32,918 nt of DNA from Pirellulaceae bacterium (GTDB lineage: Bacteria > Planctomycetota > Planctomycetia > Pirellulales > Pirellulaceae). The translations under genes and the position numbers were made by a program. Shown piece after piece: positions 7,344 through 16,549 of this stretch. Location: NCBI GenBank assembly GCA_025459265.1, contig JALOQX010000028.1, forward strand, positions 1 to 32,918, given 5' to 3'. Position 1 is the first letter of the stretch; every line of letters starts with the position of its first letter. A model generated the notes under the pieces. The model did not search any database. It saw only the letters and a program-made list of their open reading frames with translations, and was not told the origin of the DNA.

Positions 7344-8390
7344 ATGGCTGCACTTCACGAGTTTGAACGGTGTGTGGCTGCCGCATGGCCCCCGGAGGGG
7401 TGGCTGGACGTGGCGGTCGTCGTCGCCGTGTCCGGCGGGGCGGACAGCACCGCGCTGCTCCACGCGTTAGCCACGCTCCGCAACGGCCAACCAGGACTGG
7501 TCGTCGCTCACTACAACCACCGGCTGCGCGGTCAGGAATCGGACGACGACGAGCAGTTCGTGGGCGAGCTGAGCCAGCGACTAGGCCTGCCGAGTGAGAT
7601 AGGAAGTGCTCCGTCGACGCTGCGGACGGTCGAGTGCGGTCGGGAAGCTGCGGCGCGACGCCATCGCTACCGCTTCCTGCGTGCCGTCGCCGATCGGTGG
7701 GGCGCGCGGTACGTGGTGACCGCCCATACGGCGGACGATCAGGTGGAGACTATGCTGCACCGGCTGGTTCGGGGTACGGGGCTGCGCGGCCTGGCAGGCA
7801 TCCCGCGGACGCGTGCGCTCAGCCCGCTGACGGTTGTGGTCAGGCCACTCTTGGGGGTGACGCGGGCCCAGGTGCGGTTGTATCTGGACGAACTGGCTCT
7901 GCCGTGCCGTGAAGACTCGACGAATCGGCTCACGCGGCACACGCGCAATCGCATTCGCCACGAGTTGCTGCCGGTTTTGCGGCGCGACTACAACCCGGCG
8001 GCCGATGCCGCCGTCCTGCGGTTGGGCGACCTCGCACGGCAGGCCCAGGAGGTGATTGACCGCCTGGTCGAGTCCCTGATTTCAGAGTGTCTGGTTCATC
8101 GCAGTGAGGACGAGGTCGAGCTGCGGACGCACTCCTTGGCAAGTCAGCCGCGATTTATTGTGCGCGAGGTGTTGATCAGCCTGTGGCGCGGGCAGCCATG
8201 GCCGCTGCGGGCCATGGATGAGCGAAAGTGGCAGCAACTGGGTCAGCTTGTGCAGACGGCCGACACCACCCGCCAGGTGCTCACCATGCCCGGCAACATC
8301 GAGATCGTCGCGATCGGAGACCAGCTCACGTGCTCGCGCAGGCGGGGGACCGCGGGGCCGCCGAGGGGTGCTAGCTCGAACTTGTCTTGA
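7344..8390 (+). CDS. tilS: tRNA(Ile)-lysidine synthase
   Basis: TilS uses ATP to attach lysine to C34 of the AUA-reading tRNA(Ile), changing its specificity from methionine to isoleucine. The PP-loop AVSGGADSTALLHAL is at residues 28-42. Further family motifs are VVAHYNHRLRGQESDDDEQFV, ECGREAAARRHRYRFL, VTAHTADDQVETMLHRLVRGTGLRGLAGI and CREDSTNRLTRHTRNRIRHELLPVL. At 348 residues it is shorter than the E. coli enzyme (~430), matching compact forms with a reduced C-terminal tRNA-binding region. It opens the long plus-strand run. Its TGA lies inside the candidate -35 of the following gene. Confidence 0.95.
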   Translation: MAALHEFERCVAAAWPPEGWLDVAVVVAVSGGADSTALLHALATLRNGQPGLVVAHYNHRLRGQESDDDEQFVGELSQRLGLPSEIGSAPSTLRTVECGREAAARRHRYRFLRAVADRWGARYVVTAHTADDQVETMLHRLVRGTGLRGLAGIPRTRALSPLTVVVRPLLGVTRAQVRLYLDELALPCREDSTNRLTRHTRNRIRHELLPVLRRDYNPAADAAVLRLGDLARQAQEVIDRLVESLISECLVHRSEDEVELRTHSLASQPRFIVREVLISLWRGQPWPLRAMDERKWQQLGQLVQTADTTRQVLTMPGNIEIVAIGDQLTCSRRRGTAGPPRGASSNLS

Positions 8391-8416
8391 CGGCTGTTCC
8401 CGCGCGGACCTACCAT
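8387..8416 (+). promoter_or_regulatory. Sigma-70-type promoter for the glycosyltransferase gene
   Basis: TTGACG (8387-8392), 18 bp, TACCAT (8411-8416). The TGA of tilS (8388-8390) is part of the -35 hexamer. Start would be near 8423, about 40 bases before the ATG at 8462. Confidence 0.45.
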
Positions 8417-8461
8417 GCTCCGTCCCCTACTCTGTTCTGGCATGGTGGTGGCACAAAGCCT

Positions 8462-9745
8462 ATGCAATCCCGTGCGACATCCCGCTGGATGCTGACCGCG
8501 ATTCTGGTCGTGGCGCTGGGGGTGCGCCTGCTCGCCGCGCTGTGGTGGCAGCAGCGGCTGGGGGACCCACGCGGGCTGGGATTTCCGGACAGCTACAGCT
8601 ACTGGGACCTGGGGCAGCGTCTGGCGGCAGGTCAGCCGTATGAATACGGCGGGCCGGACTTTCGCGTGTTTCGCGCGCCCGGGTTTCCCCTGCTGTTAGC
8701 GGCGTACTTTGCCGTCGCGGGGGACGATCCATCGGTTCTGGGTGCGCGCGTCGTGGGGGCTCTGCTGGGTGTGGTCACGGTGGTGGGCGTGATGTGGCTT
8801 GCCCGGCTGTTATTCGACGTATCGACGAGCTGGTGGGCTGGCGTATTGGCCGCGGTCTATCCCGGTGCCGTGGCGTCGAGCATCTTCGTGCTGGCGGAGG
8901 CTCTGTTCTGTCCGCTGATGGTCGTGCAGCTGGCGGCCTGGGTCGCGGCCTGGCAATCGCGCGGCCGCCGCGCGCTGATCCTCTGGGCCGCGCTGGCCGG
9001 TGTGGCCGGCGGCCTGGCGACGTTGACGCGTCCGAGCTGGTTGTTGTTCACGCCGGCGGTGGTGTTGTGTTATCTGGCGTTGGGCCGCAGCAAAGGGCGG
9101 CACGCCGCACTGGGCTGCGTGATGCTTGCGACGTTGACACTGTCCATGGTTCCGTGGTGGGTGCGCAATTACCGCGCCGTGGGCCAGTTCGTGCCGACGA
9201 CGCTGCAGGTCGGTGCCAGCCTCTATGACGGCTGGAACGCCCGCGCGACGGGGGCCAGCGACATGGCGTTTGCCGCGGAATTCTATCGGGCTCAGAAGGC
9301 GGACGACGCGGCAGCCGGGCGGGATGCGCAAGGGTTCGAGGTGCGATTGGATCGACGGCTTCACGCCGCGGCGGTCGCGTGGGCCCGTGCGCATCCGCGC
9401 GAAGTCGGAACGCTGATGATCCGCAAGTTCATCCGCATGTGGAACCTGTGGCCGAACGCGGATGAACTGCGCAGCGCCACGATCCGCTGGGTGGTTGCCG
9501 CCGGGTTCGTGCCGGTGCTGCTCCTGGGCGCTGGCGGCGCCTGGATCAGCGTTCGGACGAACGGCATGGTGTGGCTGTGCGTGCTGCCGGCGGCGTACTT
9601 CACCGGTTTGCACATGGTGTTTGCCAGCTCGATTCGCTACCGCGAGCCGGCGCTGCTGGTGTGGATCGTGCTGGCGGCGGCGGTCCTGTCCGCTGACGGA
9701 TCGGGTTGGCGGGCGAGCCGCCGCACAGCGGTGGTCGCCGTGTGA
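8462..9745 (+). CDS. GT39/ArnT-like polytopic membrane glycosyltransferase
   Basis: This 427-residue membrane protein has a first helix at about 10-28 followed by a large loop with the GT-C signature FPDSYSYWDLGQRLAAGQPYEYGGPDFRVFRAPGFPLLLAAYF (Asp43 as likely catalytic or metal-linked acid, RAPGFP at 71-76), then many hydrophobic segments to the C-terminus. GT-C enzymes of the PMT/ArnT group transfer a sugar from a polyprenyl-phosphate carrier to proteins or lipids on the outer face of the inner membrane; donor and acceptor here are unknown. ATG 8462 is chosen because the upstream frame (from 8387) is outside any recognisable membrane segment and overlaps the promoter. It sits between tilS and a large AsmA-like protein. 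The superfamily assignment is confident, the exact family less so. Confidence 0.8.
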   Translation: MQSRATSRWMLTAILVVALGVRLLAALWWQQRLGDPRGLGFPDSYSYWDLGQRLAAGQPYEYGGPDFRVFRAPGFPLLLAAYFAVAGDDPSVLGARVVGALLGVVTVVGVMWLARLLFDVSTSWWAGVLAAVYPGAVASSIFVLAEALFCPLMVVQLAAWVAAWQSRGRRALILWAALAGVAGGLATLTRPSWLLFTPAVVLCYLALGRSKGRHAALGCVMLATLTLSMVPWWVRNYRAVGQFVPTTLQVGASLYDGWNARATGASDMAFAAEFYRAQKADDAAAGRDAQGFEVRLDRRLHAAAVAWARAHPREVGTLMIRKFIRMWNLWPNADELRSATIRWVVAAGFVPVLLLGAGGAWISVRTNGMVWLCVLPAAYFTGLHMVFASSIRYREPALLVWIVLAAAVLSADGSGWRASRRTAVVAV

Positions 9746-9798
9746 GGGAACGGAACAAGGCACGCGGCGCGCGGCATCCCGGAAAGGAGTCCTGGCGG

Positions 9799-12700
9799 AT
9801 GCGACAGGAACGCGGACTGATCGCCCGACTGAGCAGCTTCGTGCGCTGGCTGCTGCTGGCAGCGCTGGTCTGCGCTGCCGGCCTGGTGGTCGGTCGTCAG
9901 TTTCTGGCCGAGCAGCTGGACGAGCAGATCCGGGTGCATGTGGAACGGATGTTTGCCGCGCACTATGTCCAGCGCGGCCTGGTGGTCCGCGTGGACGCGG
10001 CCCGGCGGCTGGAGGGCAAGGGAATCGAAATCCGCGGGTTCTCGATCCGCGTCCGCGGCGCGGCCAAGAGCGAGCCCGCCTGTCTGACGGTGGACGAGCT
10101 GCTCCTGGCCTGCCGTTCGGATCTCGCCGACCTCGTCGTCGGTCCCCCGGACGTCACGTGTCTCACGGTGCGACGCATGCGCGTCCATGCGACGTGCGAC
10201 AAAGCGGGTTGCTGGAACGTGGCCCGGCTGCTCCCGTTGCCGGACTTCGAGGGGTCGGTGCCCCGCATGCTCGTCGAAGACTCGACCATCGAATTGCACG
10301 ACCAGGGACGACGCGGTGAAGGAGGCTGGGCGCTGCGGGAAATCAATGTGCGGTTTGACAAGGCCGCCTCCGGAGCAGGTCCACCGCGCTGGCGATTCGT
10401 CGGTACGCTGCTGGGTGACCACTTCAAGCGGGTCAAGTTCGAGGGAGTCACGGATCCGGCGGGTCAGGAGTGGTCGGCCGGCGGCACGATTGACGGGCTG
10501 GAAGTCTCACAGCGCATGCTCGGCGCGCTCCCGGCGGACCTGGCGGGATACGCGGCCTTCCTCACCGCGCTGCGGGCCCGCGCTCATTTCGATTTCCAGA
10601 TCGGGCACGGACCGCAGTCGACGGCGCCCGTCGATTTCATCCTCCAGGGGCACGTGGCGGAGGGACGTGTGGAGGATCCGCGTCTGCCATTGGCGCTGAG
10701 CAATCTGGAAGCCGACGTGTGGTGTGATAATCACCAGCTGCGGATCGAGCGCGTCACGGCGCAGAGCGGGACGACCGAGCTGGACATGTCCTGCCAGTGG
10801 GACGGGTTTCTCGGTTCAGCCCCCCGGTTGCAGCTGGCCGCTCAGGTCCGCCAGCTGCAGGTGGACGAGCGCCTGTATCAGTTGCTGCCCGCTCGCCTGC
10901 AGACGGAATGGAACAAGTTCGCCCCGCACGGCACCGTCGACGTCGCGGCTCGGCTGATCGTGACGGACGAGGCGGTGGAACCGGAGATCGATATCCAGTG
11001 CCACGACGTTTCGTTCAGCTATCACGCGTTTCCGCTGCGGCTGCAACAGGGTCGGGGTGCGATTCACGTCGCGGGGCGGCAGGTGGTGATCCCGGCGTTC
11101 ACGGCGGTGGCGAGCGGTCAGACGGTGCGATTTGCCGCCGAGCTGCAGGACCCTGGGCCTCGCGTGACCGGTTGGTTCACGGCCCAGTCGGCCGGCCCGA
11201 TTCCGCTCAACGAGGAATTCCTGTCCGCGCTGCAGCCGACCGCACAGAAGATCCTCCGCAGTTTGCATCCGGTAGGTGCCCTGACCATTACGCAGGGGCG
11301 CGTGGAGAAACTGACCCCGGATTCACCGCCGCGTTCGCAATGGGAGGTGGATCTGCACGACTGTGCGATCCAGTACGATCGGTTTCCGTATCCGCTTGAC
11401 CGCATCACGGGAAAGCTGACGCTGGCGGGCAAGCGGTGGATGCTGCGCGACGCGCGGGGACACCATGGCAGCGGGTACCTGACGTGTATCGGTGACTGGA
11501 CGCCGGCGGCCGCGGGCCAGTCCGGCGGCGCACTGCAGCTGCAGTTCCAGTGCTGGGACCTGCCGCTGGACGAATCCCTCCAGGCTGCGCTCGGCACGCA
11601 TCATCCGGGCGTTGCCCGGTTGTGGGACAGCCTGCGGCCGCGCGGGACCGTGGATCACGTCTCGTTGGTCGTGCGGCACGACACGACCACGGGGCTAACG
11701 GGCGTCGACCTGCAGGCGGAGAAATGGCCTCCCTCCCAGAATGTGCCGGGCCGGACGATCAACGTGCACCCGGTGTGGCTTCCGCTGCGGTTCGAAGACG
11801 TGATCGGCAAGCTCACGCTGCGGGACGGGCGGTTCGAGCTGCACGACGTGAGCGCCGTGCGCGGCGCGTCCCGGGTCGAACTCTCCGGCACCGGACAAGT
11901 CACGCCGGACGAACGGTGGGAAGTGGCGCTGAGCCGGGTGATCGCCGATCGGCTGGCGGTGGACCGCGAGTTGATCGACGCCATGCCCGAAGCGCTGCGA
12001 CCCGCCCTGCGGCAACTGCAGTATCGCGGCGTGGTAAGTCTCAACGGCAACAGCTGGTTGCGGGGCGGACCGGGCGTGCCGCTGACGTCCGGTTGGGACC
12101 TGCTGCTGGACCTCGAGAACGGCGCGCTGGAAAACGGGCTGCAGATCGAGCACATTCACGGCGGGATCCGGCTGACCGGCCAGAAACTGGCGGACGGGTT
12201 CTTCAGTGGCGGCGCGCTGGAGATCGATTCGTTCATCGCCCGCGGCACGCAGTGTACGCAGCTCCAGGGGCCGCTGTGGTTCAACCATCAACAGCTGCTG
12301 CTCGGATCGCGGGCGGCTCCGGCGCAGCCCGGCGCGGAGCCGCGGTCGGTGACCGCCAAGACGATGGGGGGACAGGTCACGCTCGACGCCCAGCTGCTGT
12401 TGAGTCCTGAGCTGCCGTTCAGTGCGGACGTGTCGCTGGCCGATGCCAGCGTCGTCGACATCGCGCGGACGTTGCACACCGAGGTGCATGACATTCGCGG
12501 ACGCGTGTTTGCGCTCGTCCATCTGCAGGGCGCCAAGGCGGGGCTCCACACGCTGCAGGGGCACGGCCAGGTGCAGCTCCGCGAGGCCGACATCTACGAA
12601 CTGCCCGTCATGGCGCGGTTGCTCCGCGTGTTGAGCCTCCGCCAGCCGGACGACGCGGCATTCACCAGCAGTGACATCGACTTCCGGATCAACGGTGAGC

Positions 12701-13017
12701 AGGTTTATTTCGATCGTATCGACTTCAGCGGGGACGTTGTGCGGCTCAAGGGACAGGGCTGGATGGACCTCGGCCGCCAGCTGAACCTAGACTTTTATGC
12801 GCTCGTGGGGCGCGAGGAACTGCAGTTGCCGGTGCTCAAGACGATCCTGGCCCAGGCCAGTCGCAGCATCCTGCAGATCCAGGTGCTGGGGACCGTGGAT
12901 CAACCGCAGGTGATTCGCAAGGCGCTGCCGGAGCTCGACGAGACCCTGCAGCGCATGTTCCCTGAGGCGATCCCGCGGACGGCGACGCCGCACACGCCCT
13001 GGACGCGCGCGCAGTGA
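9799..13017 (+). CDS. Large AsmA-like (AsmA/TamB/YhdP-type) envelope protein
   Basis: This 1072-residue protein has one N-terminal membrane helix (about 13-33) and then a long extracytoplasmic region rich in short beta-strand repeats. The repeated pattern of a strand, then 'GR/EL...', then 'GSGYLT', 'ELSGTGQV' or 'RLKGQGWMDL' is typical of AsmA-like and TamB/YhdP proteins, which form long hydrophobic grooves thought to carry phospholipids between membranes. The C-terminal part (SSDIDFRINGEQVYFDRIDFSGDVVRLKGQGWMDLGRQLNLDFYALV) matches the AsmA C-terminal style best. The start is ATG 9799, eight bases after AAAGGAGT (9783-9790); the open frame upstream to 9706 overlaps the previous gene. It lies next to a GT39 enzyme and upstream of an acyltransferase, a consistent envelope setting. 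Family placement is by pattern, not alignment. Confidence 0.7.
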   Translation: MRQERGLIARLSSFVRWLLLAALVCAAGLVVGRQFLAEQLDEQIRVHVERMFAAHYVQRGLVVRVDAARRLEGKGIEIRGFSIRVRGAAKSEPACLTVDELLLACRSDLADLVVGPPDVTCLTVRRMRVHATCDKAGCWNVARLLPLPDFEGSVPRMLVEDSTIELHDQGRRGEGGWALREINVRFDKAASGAGPPRWRFVGTLLGDHFKRVKFEGVTDPAGQEWSAGGTIDGLEVSQRMLGALPADLAGYAAFLTALRARAHFDFQIGHGPQSTAPVDFILQGHVAEGRVEDPRLPLALSNLEADVWCDNHQLRIERVTAQSGTTELDMSCQWDGFLGSAPRLQLAAQVRQLQVDERLYQLLPARLQTEWNKFAPHGTVDVAARLIVTDEAVEPEIDIQCHDVSFSYHAFPLRLQQGRGAIHVAGRQVVIPAFTAVASGQTVRFAAELQDPGPRVTGWFTAQSAGPIPLNEEFLSALQPTAQKILRSLHPVGALTITQGRVEKLTPDSPPRSQWEVDLHDCAIQYDRFPYPLDRITGKLTLAGKRWMLRDARGHHGSGYLTCIGDWTPAAAGQSGGALQLQFQCWDLPLDESLQAALGTHHPGVARLWDSLRPRGTVDHVSLVVRHDTTTGLTGVDLQAEKWPPSQNVPGRTINVHPVWLPLRFEDVIGKLTLRDGRFELHDVSAVRGASRVELSGTGQVTPDERWEVALSRVIADRLAVDRELIDAMPEALRPALRQLQYRGVVSLNGNSWLRGGPGVPLTSGWDLLLDLENGALENGLQIEHIHGGIRLTGQKLADGFFSGGALEIDSFIARGTQCTQLQGPLWFNHQQLLLGSRAAPAQPGAEPRSVTAKTMGGQVTLDAQLLLSPELPFSADVSLADASVVDIARTLHTEVHDIRGRVFALVHLQGAKAGLHTLQGHGQVQLREADIYELPVMARLLRVLSLRQPDDAAFTSSDIDFRINGEQVYFDRIDFSGDVVRLKGQGWMDLGRQLNLDFYALVGREELQLPVLKTILAQASRSILQIQVLGTVDQPQVIRKALPELDETLQRMFPEAIPRTATPHTPWTRAQ

Positions 13018-13056
13018 CGTGAGCGGGCCTTGGGGCAGGTTGTGAGGAGGTACCCG

Positions 13057-13395
13057 ATGAGTATGGGACCCCTGGGCATGATTGGCAGCGCCGTGGGCGC
13101 GCCGGTGGCGCAGAGCCAAGGTTCGGACGTGCAGCGGTCGCAGCAGGACGCCGCCGGCCAGGCCCGCGAAACACAGATGAATCAGAAGGCCGAACAGGCG
13201 TCCGGCGTAGGACAGACGGAACAGCACGAACAAGCCAGCGATCGGGACGCGGACGGCCGCCGACCCTGGGAGCTCGGCCCGCGGCCCGCAGCGGAGGAAG
13301 CGTCGGCGGCCGTCGAGCCGCCGATCGCGGCCGCGTCCAGCCGGCCGAAGGACCCGACCGGGTGGGCGGGCCGTCACCTCGATCTGCAGGGCTGA
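13057..13395 (+). CDS. Small hydrophilic protein of unknown function
   Basis: This 112-residue protein has no signal peptide or membrane helix. It is rich in Gln, Glu, Ala and Asp, with a short N-terminus ([19 protein letters not shown]), a polar, probably helical middle ([30 protein letters not shown]) and the striking motif [13 protein letters not shown] at about residues 62-74, then a disordered Ala/Pro tail. ATG 13057 is strongly supported by TGAGGAGG at 13043-13050; the frame open from 13030 would start before that site. It is 39 bp after the AsmA-like gene and 95 bp before dapF. I do not recognise a named family, though the DADGRRPWE motif looks like a conserved core and not random linker. 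Confidence 0.65.
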   Translation: MSMGPLGMIGSAVGAPVAQSQGSDVQRSQQDAAGQARETQMNQKAEQASGVGQTEQHEQASDRDADGRRPWELGPRPAAEEASAAVEPPIAAASSRPKDPTGWAGRHLDLQG

Positions 13396-13410
13396 GCCGT
13401 GCCGCGCCGC

Positions 13411-13438
13411 TGCACAACCGCGCGGAATCCTCTACACT
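13411..13438 (+). promoter_or_regulatory. Promoter candidate for dapF
   Basis: TGCACA (13411-13416), 16 bp, TACACT (13433-13438), about 50 bases before the GTG start of dapF. Confidence 0.4.
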
Positions 13439-13490
13439 GCACCGCGGACGACAGCCAGCTCAGCGACCTTCCCCCGGGAGGATCTCCGCC

Positions 13491-14333
13491 GTGTCCCTCC
13501 GTTTCACCAAGATGCATGGCGCGGGCAACGACTATGTCTATGTCGAGGGCTTCACGCAGCCGGTGCCGGCCGACCCGGCAGCGCTGGCCCGCCGCATCGC
13601 GCACCGGCGCTTGGGGGTGGGGGGCGATGGGCTGATCCTGATCGTGCCGTCGGCCGTGGCCGATGTGCGGATGCAGATGTTCAACGCCGACGGCTCCCAG
13701 GCGGAAATGTGCGGCAACGGCATCCGCTGTGTCGCCAAGTACGCGTATGACCACGGGCTGTGCCGCCGCGAGGAACTGCGGATCGAAACCGGTGCCGGCA
13801 TCCTTCCGGTCCGGCTCGAGGTCGCGGACGGTCGCGTCCACCGCGTCCGCGTCGACATGGGAACGCCCTCTCTGGAAGCGGCCCGGATCCCGACCACGTT
13901 GCCCGGCGACCCGGTGGTCGAGCAGGAGATGGTCGTGGCCGGGCAACCTCTGCGCGTGACCTGCGTGTCGATGGGCAACCCGCACTGTGTCGTGTTTGTT
14001 CCCGAGCTGAGCGACCAGTGGGTGCTGGGGCTCGGTCCGCACATCGAACACGACGCGCATTTCCCGGCGCGGGTCAATGTCGAGTTTGTCGAGGTCCTCT
14101 CGCCGACGGAAGTCCGGCAGCGGACCTGGGAACGGGGCTCGGGAGAAACGTGGGCTTGTGGCACGGGGGCGAGCGCCGTGTGCGTTGCCGGAGTGCTCAC
14201 GCAGCGTACGGTCCGGCGCGTGCTCGTCCATTTGCTGGGAGGTGACCTGGAGCTGGTCTGGGATGAACGGGATAATCACGTCTACATGACAGGGCCGGCC
14301 GAGGAAGTGTTTGCGGGGGAGTGGCCCCAGTAG
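13491..14333 (+). CDS. dapF: Diaminopimelate epimerase
   Basis: DapF interconverts LL- and meso-diaminopimelate in the cytoplasm, feeding lysine and peptidoglycan synthesis. The 280-residue protein starts with the family signature [17 protein letters not shown]. Both catalytic cysteines are present: Cys74 in [14 protein letters not shown] and Cys223 in [16 protein letters not shown], with the [10 protein letters not shown] substrate segment between them. The start is GTG 13491, with GGGAGGAT at 13476-13483 as ribosome binding site; the longer frame from 13362 overlaps the preceding gene and adds no conserved sequence. Its presence indicates a DAP pathway in this organism. Confidence 0.96.
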   Translation: MSLRFTKMHGAGNDYVYVEGFTQPVPADPAALARRIAHRRLGVGGDGLILIVPSAVADVRMQMFNADGSQAEMCGNGIRCVAKYAYDHGLCRREELRIETGAGILPVRLEVADGRVHRVRVDMGTPSLEAARIPTTLPGDPVVEQEMVVAGQPLRVTCVSMGNPHCVVFVPELSDQWVLGLGPHIEHDAHFPARVNVEFVEVLSPTEVRQRTWERGSGETWACGTGASAVCVAGVLTQRTVRRVLVHLLGGDLELVWDERDNHVYMTGPAEEVFAGEWPQ

Positions 14334-14354
14334 GTGGCGACTCCGGAATGTTGT

Positions 14355-14374
14355 GACGGACCGAGAGGTCCGTC
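14355..14374. repeat. Perfect 8-bp-stem hairpin in the dapF-acyltransferase gap
   Basis: GACGGACC (14355-14362), loop GAGA, GGTCCGTC (14367-14374). It lies 21 bp after the dapF stop, with no T-run. It could act as a terminator or processing hairpin, or be a copy of a dispersed repeat. Confidence 0.7.
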
Positions 14375-14421
14375 CCACGGTGGAGTGTCGGGAGAGTCAC
14401 GCAGGCAGGGAAGGTCAGCAC

Positions 14422-15246
14422 GTGGAACGGTTGTGGGCCAGGCGGGCCATGGGTGCGAGCCTGAGGAAGCTGAGCGGTCTGGCGATCACGGCCCTGACGC
14501 GTCAGTGGATGGGCACGTTGGAATACCGCGCCGCATTTTACGATCCGGAGATTGACCCGGCGGAGCCGGGCTTTGCCGGGCCGGCGATCTTCCTGTTCTG
14601 GCACGAGTACATTCCCTTCCTGTTCTACCTGCGGGGGCATTGTCACATCGCGATGCTGTTGAGTCAGCATCAGGATGCCGAGTGGTTGTCGCAGGCGGCG
14701 CGGCACATGGGTTTCGGCACGATCCGCGGGTCGACCAGCCGCGGAGGGGTATCGGCCCTGCGGGAGCTGATGCGGACCAGTGCCACGATGAATCTGACCA
14801 TCACGCCGGACGGCCCGCGCGGTCCGCGCCGGCAGCTGGCCGCGGGCTGCATCTACGCCTCGTCGCGCCTGGGCCTCCCGCTGGTGCCGATCGGGCTCGG
14901 CTACGACCGGCCCTGGCGCGTGCGACCGGCCTGGGACCAATTCGCCGTGCCCCGGCCCTATTCACGGGCACGCGCCGTGGCCGGACCCAAGGTGCAGATT
15001 CCCCCGGGCGTGGACCGCGAGGGGGTCGAGTACTATCGTCAGCGTGTCGAGCGGCTGCTCAACATGCTCACGGTGTTGGCGGAAGACTGGGCCGCGTCCG
15101 GTCGCCGCATGGTCGGGCAGCGTCCGGCGGCGCGTCGCGGGGCGGGGCGGCACTGGCGGCACGACGAGGAGCGGCGCATCCGGAAGTGGGATCGGGGGGA
15201 CGTGCGCGGTGGCGGCGCGGAGCCCTGCGCGTTGCGGATTGCCTGA
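14422..15246 (+). CDS. DUF374 lysophospholipid acyltransferase family protein
   Basis: This 274-residue protein belongs to the DUF374 branch of the LPLAT acyltransferases, which act on lipid or lipid A-like acceptors at the inner membrane. Landmarks are IFLFWHEYIPFLFYLRG, LLSQHQDAEWLSQAARHMGFGTIRGSTSRGGVSALRELM (the His-x-Asp motif and the RGS-S/T-RGG block), and NLTITPDGPRGPRRQLAAGCIYASSRLGLPLVPIG. The C-terminal ~35 residues are very Arg-rich (RRMVGQRPAARRGAGRHWRHDEERRIRKW) and not part of the domain. The start is GTG 14422, seven bases after GGGAAGGT (14408-14415); ATG 14449 is the alternative. The acyl donor and acceptor cannot be told from sequence. It lies 26 bp upstream of xseA. Confidence 0.85.
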   Translation: MERLWARRAMGASLRKLSGLAITALTRQWMGTLEYRAAFYDPEIDPAEPGFAGPAIFLFWHEYIPFLFYLRGHCHIAMLLSQHQDAEWLSQAARHMGFGTIRGSTSRGGVSALRELMRTSATMNLTITPDGPRGPRRQLAAGCIYASSRLGLPLVPIGLGYDRPWRVRPAWDQFAVPRPYSRARAVAGPKVQIPPGVDREGVEYYRQRVERLLNMLTVLAEDWAASGRRMVGQRPAARRGAGRHWRHDEERRIRKWDRGDVRGGGAEPCALRIA

Positions 15247-15271
15247 CCGGGGCCTGGCGGAAGGCGAGTGT

Positions 15272-16543
15272 ATGGACCCGTGGGATGTGGTGGAGCCACC
15301 GGGACAAGATGACAGAATCCTGTCAGTCGCGCAGTTGACGGGGCGGATCAAGGACACGTTGTCGACACGCTTCGCGTCGGTGTGGGTGGCCGGCGAGGTG
15401 ACCGACATTGCGCGGCCGCACTCGGGGCACCTGTATCTCACGCTCAAGGACTCCCAGGCCCAGCTGCGGGCGGTGGTGTGGCGTGGCGTGGCCTCGCGGT
15501 TGCGGTTCAGCCTGGAGGACGGCATGGAAGTGGTCTGCTGCGGCGACATCGACGTCTATCCGCCGCGCGGGACGTACCAGCTGGTGATCCGGCATCTGGA
15601 GCCGCGGGGACTGGGCGCGCTGCAGCAGGCCTTGCGGCAGCTGCAGCGGAAGCTGGCGGCCGAGGGGTTGTTTGACCCGCGGCACAAACGGCCGCTGCCG
15701 CGGTTCCCGCGCCGGCTGGGGGTGATCACCAGCCCGACCGGCGCCGCGATTCGGGATTTTCTCGAGGTGCTCCGGCAGCGCTGGCGCGGCGTGGACGTGC
15801 TGGTCATGCCGGTCAGGGTCCAGGGCGAGGGCGCGGCAGCCGACATCGTGCGTGCGCTCCAGGTGGCGCAGCGGCTCACGCCGCCGCTGGATGTGCTGGT
15901 CGTCACCCGCGGCGGCGGGAGCATGGAGGATCTGTGGTGTTTCAATGAAGAACCGGTCGTGCGGGCGATCCATGCGTCGCCGATCCCGGTCGTGTCGGCC
16001 ATCGGGCACGAGATTGACGTGACGCTCACCGATCTGGTGGCGGACGTCCGAGCGCTGACGCCGACCGAGGCGGCACAGCGGGTGGTGCCGGCGGCCGAGG
16101 ACATCCGGGCCGGGTTGCAGCACCAGCGGGCGCGCCTGGCGGCGGCGCTGCGGGCACGGGCGACAACGGCCCGCCTGCGGCTGGCGGCCCTGGCCGACCG
16201 TCGCGTGCTGAGCCGGCCGCTGGAGCGGATTCGCGATCTGGAGCGGCGACTGGATGAGCTGCAGGAGCGGGCGTCCCGCGCAGTGGGGCAGGCGCTGCGC
16301 GCCGCCGGCGAACGAGTCGCCGCCCGGGCGAGCCAGCTGGCATCGCTCAGCCCGCTGGCCGTCCTGGCCCGTGGCTACACGGTCACCCACCGGGTCACCG
16401 ATGGTGTGCTGGTCGATCGCGCTGATATGCTGCACGTCGGCGAGCGGATTCGGACGCGGTACGCGGCCGGCGAGACGCTCAGCCGTGTCGAGTCGCTGTT
16501 GCCGGGCGAGCCCGGGGAGTCATTGCCCGCTGCGCCTGAATGA
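15272..16543 (+). CDS. xseA: Exodeoxyribonuclease VII large subunit
   Basis: XseA is the catalytic subunit of exonuclease VII, which degrades single-stranded DNA from both ends. The 423-residue protein has an N-terminal OB-fold (about 16-112: LSVAQLTGRIKDTLSTRFASVWVAGEVTDIARPHSGHLYLTLKD), the catalytic domain with GVITSPTGAAIRDFLEVLRQR and VVTRGGGSMEDLWCFNEEPVVRAI...PVVSAIGHEIDVTLTDLVADVRALTPTEAAQ, and a helical C-terminal region ending in LAVLARGYTVTHR. ATG 15272 follows GGAAGGCGAG (15259-15268) by three bases; the upstream open frame to 15044 overlaps the acyltransferase gene. xseB follows after six bases. Confidence 0.96.
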   Translation: MDPWDVVEPPGQDDRILSVAQLTGRIKDTLSTRFASVWVAGEVTDIARPHSGHLYLTLKDSQAQLRAVVWRGVASRLRFSLEDGMEVVCCGDIDVYPPRGTYQLVIRHLEPRGLGALQQALRQLQRKLAAEGLFDPRHKRPLPRFPRRLGVITSPTGAAIRDFLEVLRQRWRGVDVLVMPVRVQGEGAAADIVRALQVAQRLTPPLDVLVVTRGGGSMEDLWCFNEEPVVRAIHASPIPVVSAIGHEIDVTLTDLVADVRALTPTEAAQRVVPAAEDIRAGLQHQRARLAAALRARATTARLRLAALADRRVLSRPLERIRDLERRLDELQERASRAVGQALRAAGERVAARASQLASLSPLAVLARGYTVTHRVTDGVLVDRADMLHVGERIRTRYAAGETLSRVESLLPGEPGESLPAAPE

Positions 16544-16549
16544 GGATGG

